Positions 51,812 to 61,281 of a stretch of DNA of 64,000 bases are shown here, in pieces; the first letter of the stretch is position 1; the number at the start of each line of letters is the position of its first letter. Under the pieces are notes generated by a model. It searched no databases and was not told the DNA's origin. It saw only the letters and a list, made by a program, of their open reading frames with translations. The stretch comes from Combretum micranthum (lineage: Eukaryota > Streptophyta > Magnoliopsida > Myrtales > Combretaceae): contig JAMXBD010000575.1 in assembly GCA_024138025.1 (NCBI GenBank), positions 620,001 through 684,000 of the forward strand. The letters are read 5' to 3'. Position numbers and translations under genes: made by a program.

Positions 51812-54519
51812 ATGTCTCACTCTCAGGTTGCTGGTGACATCGTAAACCAGACACAGGAGAAAGATGAAGAAAACATGGCTGCTTGGCTTCTTGGCATCAA
51901 CAAGCTCAAAATTCAGCCTTACCCTCTTCCTTCTCTTGGTAAGTTTTTCAGTTAATCATAATTGGATTATCTGCTACCTCTTGTGCATAAACCATAGCTT
52001 TGATCAAGCTTAAGGATTTGTGCTTGTATTGAGAGAACCATCCATTTCCTAGTACCGCAGTGTGCAGACCGAGCATTTAAGCTTGGAGATGAAAAACTAC
52101 TCTATGCATTTTTTTTTGGATAAATTTTTTAGTAATTTTAAGATTTTTTTTTTGAAAATTTATGATGATTTGACAGCCAGATTTAACCCTCCTATGGTCC
52201 TTCACTGCTTAGCACCAAGTATAAATTTTGAGAAAATTATAAGTGGGGAATCAACATTCGGCGCAAATTTATGTAAAAGATAAACTTTCAGGAATGGAAA
52301 TAAAGGATCAATATTAAGTTAAATGGTCAAAGTAGATGATCAAACCATCAAGTGATGATAATAGAGATCAAGTTATGTTGAGGTGTTTAAAAGTACAGCC
52401 CATCACTATCTTGTAAACATGTTGGATCAACTCAATTTGATTGTACTATAACACATAAACTCTAAGTGTTGATCCCCGGCTTGTAATTTTCTCCATCAAT
52501 TTTCATGTTTAATTTTCTCCATAAATTTTCATGTTAAGTTCTGGTTCTTAATCACTTGGCATGACTTGATTTTTCACATTTACTACAATTCAGATTTAGA
52601 GTTATCATATTCTTCGTGTATGTCTTGATGATAAGAATAAAGATCAGAATGTGCCACGTATTGAGCAAAAATGAAGATAATTCAAGTATGTATCTGACTA
52701 TTATGTAAGATTTTACTGCGCTTCTTGAATAATTGTTGAAATTTGGATAAGTCTTGCTTGATTTTGTATGTATTAATTCCAATTGTAGCAGCATAATTTG
52801 ACTGCATGTAGAATTTCAGGTCCTCATGATGCGAAAATCCGCATAAAAGCCCTAGGAATTTGTGGTAGCGATGTACATCATTTTAAGGTATGGATGTTCC
52901 TACTTACTTTATTTAAGTTTTCAATAGTAGCATACACCGATATGTGTTTACGAGTCCAAAATAAGTAACCTATAAATATAGACCCTTAAATGCATAGTTG
53001 AAACTTTCTTTCAACAAGTTAGGGATTGTCAAAATACTCTTTTTGATCATATCTATACAAGCATGTGTGTTTAGGGGTGCTGGTAGGATTTAATTTTGGC
53101 TAAGGGATATTTTTTCACATTTTCTGTTTTCATTGATCTCGTGCACGGTTTATGTTTTTTCGGTTTTATTAGACAATGAGGTGTGCGAATTTCATTGTCA
53201 AGAAGCCAATGGTGATAGGACATGAGTGTGCTGGGATCATAGAAGAAGTAGGAAGTGAAATAAAGTCTCTTGCTGTTGGCGATCGTGTTGCCTTGGAGCC
53301 TGGAATCAGCTGCCGACGATGTCATCTCTGCAAAGACGGCCGGTATAACCTTTGCAGCAAGATGAAATTCTTTGGCTCTCCTCCAACAAATGGATCACTT
53401 GCAAATAAGGTACTGCAGATTCTTCCAAGTCCTTAATCAAACAATATTTAGTCTATTGCATCAGCGTAAAAGGCTACTCTAGAAAATTTGAGTGTGGCTG
53501 TAGTTTTGATAGTTCTACGAATGTGTTACTGTAATTTTCCCTAAAATCTATGTCAAACTCTTGGCGTGTATTTTAGTACTTAGAGTATAGGAGACTTTTT
53601 TGAAGCATAATGCCATTGTTAAGAGCTGTGTGTAGTGCAAAAGAAGCTGAACCTTGGTCCTTGGATTAGGTGGTGCATCCAGCAGATCTCTGCTATAAGC
53701 TCCCTGATAATGTGAGCTTAGAGGAAGGGGCAATGTGCGAGCCCCTTAGTGTTGGAGTCCATGCATGTCGCCGAGCAAACATTAGTCCAGAGACAAACGT
53801 TTTGATCATTGGTGCAGGACCAATAGGGCTTGTGACGTTGTTGGCAGCTCGTGCATTCGGATCTCCCAGGATCATCCTTGCTGATATCGACGAACACAGG
53901 TTATCACTAGCCAAGAAGCTCGGAGCTGATGCAGTTGTTCAAGTTTCAAGAGAAATTGAGGTAACTTACTGCCATCTTAAGGCAAACATTGAACAGCTAC
54001 GTTACTTTTTAGACAAGCAATTGGTCTAGAGTGGTTTATCCAACAGGATGTGGATCATGAAGTGGCACAGCTACAAAGTACCATGGGCTGTAGAATTCAT
54101 GTGAGTTTTGATTGCGTCGGGTATGACAAAACCATGTCAACAGCTTTGAGTGCTACAAGTGCAGGTGGTAAAGTCTGCTCAATCGGATTAGCCCAGAGTG
54201 AGACAACAATCGCTCTTAACCCTGCAGCTGCAAGGTACATTATTATGCAATATTGGCACTCGGTTTTTGCTTTGAATGATAATTGGAAATTGGTAAATTT
54301 TACTTAAACTTTTTCAATTTTGACAGGGAGATTGACGTGGTAGGCATATTTAGATATAGAAATACCTGGGCGCTCTGCCTTGATCTGTTAAGGACTGGTA
54401 AGATCGACGTAAAACCGTTGATAACTCACAGGTTCAAGTTCACTCAAGAGGATGTTGAAAAGGCATTTGAAACTAGTGCTCATGGTGGCAATGCAATCAA
54501 GGTCATGTTTAATCTGTAG
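51812..54519 (+). CDS. sorbitol dehydrogenase class II, L-idonate dehydrogenase-like
   Basis: Six exons: 51812-51938, 52820-52887, 53173-53409, 53670-53960, 54047-54234 and 54327-54519, all GT-AG. The product is 367 aa. Zinc-binding residues are intact (catalytic C57, H82, E83, E168; structural C112, C115, C118, C126), as are GAGPIG (192-197) and NAD-type D216. It differs from the class I neighbour at substrate-side positions: VHH instead of VHY (H63) and FFGSPPTNG instead of FFATPPVHG (G133). To my knowledge this pattern marks class II plant SDHs. That class includes grapevine L-idonate dehydrogenase, which oxidises L-idonate to 5-keto-D-gluconate on the tartaric-acid route. The region after the nucleotide fold (GLAQSETTIALN) is more divergent than in class I. 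The start is the first ATG after in-frame stops; the N-terminus is 12 residues longer than class I. Probably an active enzyme, but its substrate is inferred only. Confidence 0.92.
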
Positions 54520-55199
54520 GCCATGAATCATGATGCAATTAAGAGGAGCTATCTTAGCACCTTGTATATCTATTAACAGCTCCACTTTGTCATTTTATTT
54601 TCATGTGTCTTTCTAATTCCAAGCTGTAGTTTTATGTGACAAAGTATAATAACCTGAGATTTCAAACTTTAGGAAACCAGTACCGTCTTTGTGATAGAAT
54701 AAAATGCAGACAGACACCTATTCAGATGTTGGAGAACAGTATTATCTATGCTGCTATATGCATGCAGCTATACCATGATGGGGATCATCAATAAATCACA
54801 TCGAGATTCAAAATAAGGCAACCGAATTTTGTGTATGTGTCTCTTTTGATTGTAAGATTGTTCCTTTGGACTAGTGATAGATATCAGATACAGTTAATGA
54901 TAGTTTAGAGTCTAATTGTAGGTTGCAATCTGATAGTAGGATAAATAGGGATAAGTGATAGCAACAAGGTGTAGGATTTTTTTATTTTAACTCTATTACT
55001 ATATATTTTTATGACTCTTTTTTTTTAATGAGACTGGTTTAGTTGATTTTGTTATATAATGACTCCGGTTGATACAAAACTCCGCCTTAATTGCCTTAAT
55101 GTGAATTACTATATTTATAGTGCCTTAGTTTCCTTTATGCTATATCTAAAATAGTCAATATTTTAATTTCAAGTTTGTATTAATTAGTTTGATCTAGAC

Positions 55200-55380
55200 A
55201 TCTCTTTGGGTCGGGTCTGAATCGGGATCTGACTTGGATTGACCATAACGGGTCCACTATTGGATCTGCCTTGCCGGGGCGGTTCCAAACCTTCTTGAGC
55301 ACTTGCCAAGTTGGTAGGTCCTATCCGAGTTTGCAACATGGACCTACTTGAATTGGCAGGTTCGAATCAGTCCTCTTTTG
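55200..55380. repeat. GC-richer dispersed repeat, class unknown (pair with 63638-63800)
   Basis: It shares ordered phrases with 63638-63800: GGTCGGGTCTGAATCGGGATC against GGTTCGGGTTCGAACCGGG, then GCGGTT/ACGGTT, a CTTGCCA core next to AGGTCC, and a G(A/C)ATCAG or GAACAG end followed by an A or T homopolymer. Composition stands out against the AT-rich surroundings. It might be a SINE-like unit, but promoter boxes and tail orientation do not agree between copies. Confidence 0.45.
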
Positions 55381-56160
55381 AAAAAAAAAAAAAAAGAAAA
55401 AAAATGCTCCTACAATTTTTGGCATAAACCAAGGCATACACAATGGATGATTCCATTTAACACAAACATTCAAAAGAAAAGTAATTGCAAAACAATTAAT
55501 GGAATCAAAAGACAAACCTATAACTATTAGCTTATGCTCTATGATACCTATCCCTAATTCCCTTTTATTGCTAAGGCCATGTGAAAGATAATGACTCAAT
55601 GTCTGGCAAATACTTTTGCCATGGTAAAAGTTTACATTGTGATGCGCAAATTTATTCGGCCTATCAATATTCTCATCGTCAGTAACCTTTATTTTCAAAT
55701 GTCAGATGAGTAATATATACAATGACTTTAGTTAGATTTGTGGATGCATTTTACCAAGTGACATTTGCTAGTGGATGTTGAGAATATTATTAGACTTTGT
55801 CAATCTACTTTGCATTGTAGTTGAAGTTCTTGCAAACACAATAACAAAATTTCAAACTTACAAAATTTGAACATTCATACTTCGCACTTTATCATCTTCA
55901 TTCAAACACAACCATGCATAAATATAGGTGAAAGCTTAAATTATTTTCAAATATGCAAAAGAGAAAAAAAAAAAAATACTTCCACGCTTACAATCATGTA
56001 ACCAACAAAATTATATGACATTTAGTCATGAACAAATTGTGCTTCATATACGTTTTAGGTCATTCTGAATATATAACTTGTGCCATTTCTTTTAAAATAA
56101 TTCCAAAAATTGTATTGTGGCCTATGCTTCTTATTTTTCTTGCACTTTGAGAGTTATGTT

Positions 56161-56230
56161 TTTTGCAAGGTGCAATATGACATTATTTTTTTGTTTTTGC
56201 AAGGTGCAATATGACATCATTTTTTTGTTG
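56161..56230. repeat. tandem duplication of about 35 bp
   Basis: The phrase TTTTGCAAGGTGCAATATGA followed by CAT(T/C)ATTTTTTTG appears twice in direct succession, differing at one or two bases. Confidence 0.85.
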
Positions 56231-57099
56231 TAGCTTTTTAGAAAAAAAAAAGTAGTGACAAAGGCATGGCCTCCGCTTCATCATTGGAATCCAAATGTAG
56301 ATGTACCATGAAATAGATGAAGATCTCGAGTTCTTCGATTTCAGTGGTAATCCTGATATAGATGAAATGTAGTAGCTTAGATATCTTGCTATCCCTCCTC
56401 GCTTTGAGCAAAGAACCCTAACCTATCATCCCATTAGTGAAGACAAAACAAAAGGAGCTGGATGATCTAGACAACCCAATGCAAGGGGTGATTGAAGAGG
56501 ACCTAGAGGTCGGCGGCGGGAAGCAAGATGAACCAATTCCTGCACCAATTCAGATAAGCCACCAGCCCTCTTAAATCATCAATTTTTACAATGCATTTTA
56601 AGAAAGTTGAAGGTCCTATTGGTAAGATATAAAGGTATTGTAACTATTGCATGGCAATTTATGCATGAAACAGTAGGAAGAGATATGACAGCTTCACCAA
56701 ACACCTATAAAGCAAGCATCCTAATGAGTTCGGGATTAAAGCAGGGTAAGCAACAACTAGCGAGGAGTAGCAATGTTCACCAAGAAGGATGCAAAGCTAT
56801 TTTAATTTATTGTCGAGAAGTACACGGACACCCTTATGAAGATGATCGGAGGCATACACCTTAGTATGGGGTGTGGTCAACATCCATACTTGAGGCATTG
56901 TCACAAAGACATACTAAATCCACATGCATGGCCATATGGTGCAATAGTGATGTGTTGACACATTATATAATTTTACAAGGATGGTAACCTGGAACTGAGA
57001 AGTATTTTCAGCAGCAAAAGCCCATGTTTAAGCATCTTCTAAAGATTTCTAAAATGCCTCAAAAGTAAAAAAGGAGATAAGAGTATCATAAACCATGTC

Positions 57100-58690
57100 T
57101 CTTTCTCTCCCCCTTTCTATCATCTTCCTAAACTCAACCAAACTCAATTTTCCCTCTAAACTTTATCTCCACAAGATCTTAAGTAAATAACTAATCTAAG
57201 GAACAAGCAGAAGTAAGGATTTAAGCTAAGGAAGCAACAAGAGAAGTTAATCGATCCTAGTATCCATAAAAGTAAATAACGTTTATTTCTTGCATGTTTT
57301 GTTTAATTATGGTTTTTAGTTGATTTTGATGTTAACTAGGAGTAGAATTTTGATGCTTTAGATAAACTAATTGTATGCTAACATGTATGTTGAACTAGAT
57401 ATGCAAATAGGCATATGTACTGTAGATGTTTGAATAAATGAATTTTGAGTTGATGATGAATTCAAGTGTGTGTTGATGTTGTTAGTGATAAATAAGTAGG
57501 ATTTTAGTAATTAGGTTAATAATAGAGTTCAACAAGTATGAATGATAAGCTTATGTTTTAGGTTAGGATTATTGTACATATACATGTGAAATAAATATAT
57601 AAGTACAAGTAATCTTGATGATCTTTGATATTGTGTTTATAAGTTAGTTCTAACATGTTTTTATAAACAAATAAGACCTTAATAAAGAGTTGGTGGATTT
57701 TGCACTTTGAAAATTTTGAAACAAGTATCAGAGAATCAATACCCTATTCATCACGGGCGTGTTCGAGGCCGTTACATGCTTGAAATTATATTTTCCTAAT
57801 GATCATGGCCGTGGCGTGGCCCGTGATCTCCTTTAAGTGCTTTTTAAAATATGAAACGACCTTGATCATGGCCATTACAAAGGCTGTTATCTCTTTTGTG
57901 TGGTTTTTAAAGCTTGATACCACCATTACATAGGGCGTGATATATTCGGGAACTTTTCAAAAATTTTTTTTACAAGGCAATCATGGGCGTATTTATCAAC
58001 ATGGTCTATATCATGGCCATAATAAGGAGTGTTATCTCCTATTACGAGCATGATAAGGCTAACTATGTTCATCACGGCTTAAGATCACAGCCATGATGAT
58101 GCCCGTGATATCAATCACGGCCTTTATCATGGACGTGACAAATTCTCTGATACTATTCATAAAATAAATAAATGAACAATAATAAGAGATATATGAATAG
58201 TGGAGTGTGATATATATATATATATTGGTATGTGTGTACACATAAATTATATGATGATTTGAACTTTATTTAAGTTTAATAAATATCTAATGACTTGATG
58301 TTTCATTATGGGTTAACATGTTTTATATGAAATGATTTTTTTTTTTTTTTTTTATAGAATCCTATACCTTGTTGGGTTTGAATATAGGTCTTTTATTTGA
58401 TAAATTCAATTATCTAGGTACGCAATAACTTATTTCTTGAATGTTAGGTTAGGCATTATTAAAGCAACTCTAATTAAAGATTGGCCTAAAATTTGTTTGA
58501 ATTGTTCATGTATGTGTCGTTGAGTTTGGTTTGGAGAGCGGCAGCCCTGTTAACGAAGTAAACATGATAGTTAGGCGCTTAGGCCACTCCAGTCATGATG
58601 CAATGACTTTCATAAGTGGCTCAATAAGTAATTGATAGGAGGAACGGTATCAATATAACATTTGCTTATTCTTAAGAGGAAATAATATGA
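57100..58690 (+). mobile_element. LTR fragment (copy 3), truncated at its 3' side
   Basis: Matches copies 1 and 2 in order. There is a CT-rich leader (57100-57180), an array of ATCACGGGCGTG / GATCATGGCCGTGG words (57745-58140), and then CACTCCAGTCATGATGCAATGACTTTCATAAGTG and following (58586-58620), the counterpart of 22770-22805. It stops near 58690 at TAATATGATTTAG, where dehydrogenase intron 2 sequence begins. About 850 bases of the LTR 3' part are missing. The 5' limit is not clear. Confidence 0.6.
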
Positions 58691-59082
58691 TTTAGTTTGC
58701 TTTACTCTATTTAAGTTGTCAATAATAGCATACATCAACACATCAAGAATGTTGTGATGGTTAAAATACCCTTTTTGATCATATCTATAAAAGTATACGA
58801 GTGTAGGAGCCCCGAAAGAAGTAACTTATAAACATAGACCCTTATAGCATAGTTAAAATAATGCAAAAAATACCGGTATTTTCTATGTAGTTTTCAGGTC
58901 TTTAAATAATAGCATGCATCTACATATCAACAATCAAAATACTCCTTCTTATCATATTTATACGAGCATGTGTGTTTAGGAGTGCTGGTAGGATTTAATT
59001 TCAGCTAAGGAATTGATTTTACATATGCTGATTTCATTAATCTTGTGTGCGGTCTATGTCCTTTTTTTACACTCTTTGTCAA

Positions 59083-60286
59083 ACTATGGGGTGTGTGAAT
59101 TTCACAGTCGAGAAGCCAATGGTGATAGGACATGAGTGTGCTGGCATCATAGAAGAAGTAAGCAGTGAAGTATAATCTCTTGCATTTGGTGATCGTGTTG
59201 CCTTGGAGCCCGGAATCAGCTGCCGTCGACGTCCTCTCTGCAAGAAGGGTGGTATAACCTTTGCCGTGAGATGAATCTCTTTGGACCACCTCCTACAAAT
59301 GGATCGCTTGCAAATAAGGTACTGCAGTGTCTTCCAAGTCCTTAACTAAAATTTTAGTGCTTAAAGATAGGAGAGATATCCTAAAAGAATATAATGCATT
59401 GTTAAGTGATGTATGTAGCGCAAAATGAGTTGAACTTTATCCCTGAATTAGGTGGTACATCTAGCAGATCTCTGCTATAAGCTCCCTGATTATGTGAATT
59501 TAGAGGAAAGGGCAATGTGTGAACCCCTTAGTATTGGAGTCCATGCATGTCGCCGAGCAAACATCAGTCCAGAGACAAACGTTTTGATCGTTGGAGCAGG
59601 ACCAATAGGGCTTGTCACCTTGTTGGCAGCTCGTGCATTTGGATCTCCTTGCTGATATTGATGAGCACATGTTATTGCTAGCCAAAAAACTCGGTGCCAA
59701 TGAAACTGTTCAAGTTATAAAAGAAATTAAGGTAACTTACTACCATCTGGCAAATATTGAACAACCATGTTACTTTTTAGACAAGCAATTGGCCTTGCTT
59801 GATTTATTTAATAGGATGTGGATCATGAAGTGGCACAACTACAACGTACCATGGGTTTTGGAATTCATTTGATTTTTTATTGCATCGGCTATGACAAAAC
59901 CATGTCAACAACTCTGAATGCTACCAGTGCAGGTAGGAAAGTCTGCTAAATTGGATTAGCCTGGAGTAAGGCAATCGTCCCTCCAACCCTTGCAGCTGTA
60001 AGGTAAATTATTATGTTACACCGACACTCGATTTTTTATTGATATGATAATAATTGGAAATTGGTAAATTGTGCTTATACTTACTTACTTTGGCAGGGAG
60101 ATTGACGCAATAGGCATACTTAGGTACAGAAATACCTGGATACTATGCCTTGATCTGTTATGGCCCGGTAGGATTGATGTAAAAACGTTAACTCACAAAT
60201 TCAAGTTCACTGAAGAGGGTGTTGAAAAGGCATTTGAAACTAGTGCTCATGGTGGCAATGCAACCAACGTCATGTTTAATCTGTAG
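59083..60286 (+). pseudogene. SDH class II pseudogene, exons 3-6 only
   Basis: Exon remnants are 59083-59318, 59452-59731, 59815-60002 and 60097-60286, against 237, 291, 188 and 193 bp in the intact gene. Lesions seen by comparison: the exon 3 acceptor AG is now AA (59081-59082); there is a stop TAA at 59173-59175 where the parent has AAG; a 1-bp deletion near 59250 replaces GGCCGG by GGTGG; and the second structural-zinc Cys has become Arg (CRRRPLC). Exon 4 has an 11-bp deletion near 59648. Exon 5 has a stop TAA at 59947-59949 for Ser. Exon 6 has lost one codon in frame. Exons 1-2, including the catalytic-zinc cysteine, are missing. It cannot encode an enzyme. Splice donors of exons 3, 4 and 5 and the acceptors of exons 4-6 are still intact, so a non-coding transcript is conceivable. 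Confidence 0.95.
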
Positions 60287-60332
60287 GCCATGATGCAATG
60301 AAGAGGAGCTAAACTCAGTACCTTGTATATTA

Positions 60333-60499
60333 GGGTCTGTTTGGATAGTTTATTTTTCATATATATCTTATCTGCATCAGTATATGGTCTGTTTGATCTT
60401 TTTATGAATAAAATTATTTTTTTTATTATCTGTTTATTCACAAACAGCCTATTTGAAAATATTTGTGTGCTGTCTACATGCCAATGAAACAAACATACC
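60333..60499 (+). mobile_element. MITE, GGGTCTGTTTGGAT family, 167 bp, in the pseudogene 3' flank
   Basis: Ends GGGTCTGTTTGGATAG on the left and, reverse-complemented, GGTATGTTTGTTTCAT on the right. The corresponding place beside the intact gene (about 54565-54585) runs from CCTTGTATAT to ACAGC without it, which confirms insertion. Related to 11148-11390 and 48589-48815. Confidence 0.85.
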
Positions 60500-60906
60500 A
60501 TATTTACAGCACTACTTGGTCATTTTATTTTCATGTCTCTTTCCAATCCGAATCTGCAGTTTTAAGTGACAAAGTATAGTAATATGAGGTTTCAAACTTT
60601 AGGAAATCAATTCAGACATAGGAGAGCGGTATTATCTATGCTTATTTATGCATGCAACTATACCATGACCAGGACTATCAATAATTCGCCTCGAGATTCA
60701 TAAGCAGGCAACCAATTTTGAGGATGTGTCTCTTTTGATTTTGATTGTAAAATTGTTGCTTTGGACTAGCGATAGATATTAGATACAGTTAACAATAGCA
60801 TTAATATAGCAATTAGATTGTCTAATTGTAGGTCGCGATGTCATAGTAGAAATAGGGATAAATGATAGCAATTTTTTTTTTCTTTTTCCTATTATTATAT
60901 ACTTTT

Positions 60907-61272
60907 AGAAAAAATTACACAAGAAGATCACAATGTTTAGGGGTAAGTTCATTTTGGGTCCCAACATTTGGAGCGGTTAAAAAGAAGTTACAATATTTAT
61001 GAGTAGGTTTTTTTTTTTTTTTTTTTTGGTACTTTATGAGTAAGTTCATTTTGGGTTTAGTGTTTGGATAAGTGATTCAATTCAGGTCTCAATGGACATG
61101 TGTCACAAGGAGAAGTTGACACGTATCTATGGAAACCTAAATTGAATCAATTTTTCAATTATTGTGACCCAAAATAACTTATTTCTTTGTAACTTCTTTT
61201 TAATCACTTGAAATGCTGTGATCCAAAATGAACTTATTTTCAAATGTTGTGACTTTGTAATGTAATTTACCC
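60907..61272. mobile_element. MITE, GGGTAAATTACACAAGAAG family, 366 bp
   Basis: The left end is AGAAAAAATTACACAAGAAG and the right end is the reverse complement of GGGTAAATTACATTACAAAG. Flanks TATACTTTT (60898-60906) and TATAGTTTT (61273-61281) match 8 of 9. The intact gene's flank has an uninterrupted TATATATTTTTATG at the same place (about 55000). Mutator-like by duplication length; it has its own internal ultrashort insertion at 61008-61032. Confidence 0.87.
61008..61032. mobile_element. ultrashort retro-insertion, T20-GGTAC, with 14-bp duplication
   Basis: Sequence TTTATGAGTAGGTT just before the T-run and TTTATGAGTAAGTT just after GGTAC match at 13 of 14. Related MITEs at 18137 and 40373 continue through this place without the insert. 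Confidence 0.7.
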
Positions 61273-61281
61273 TATAGTTTT

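Larger units (their letters stand above)
54520..57100. other. 3' flank of class II SDH and gene-free spacer before the LTR fragment
   Basis: To about 55198 this matches the 3' flank of the pseudogene (to about 61475), minus the two MITEs found there. Beyond that come a GC-richer repeat (55200-55380), a short tandem duplication (56161-56230), and a stretch at 56280-56900 with frames that recall nothing I can name. No supported gene. Confidence 0.55.

Noticed and set aside
53071..53325. Minus-strand frames opposite SDH exon 3 (also 59005-59289)
   Set aside because: Antisense shadows of a real exon and of its pseudogene copy.
56607..56864. 85-codon plus-strand frame between the SDH copies
   Set aside because: No recognisable domain, no splice or promoter context, frame not maintained on either side; possibly decayed element sequence.
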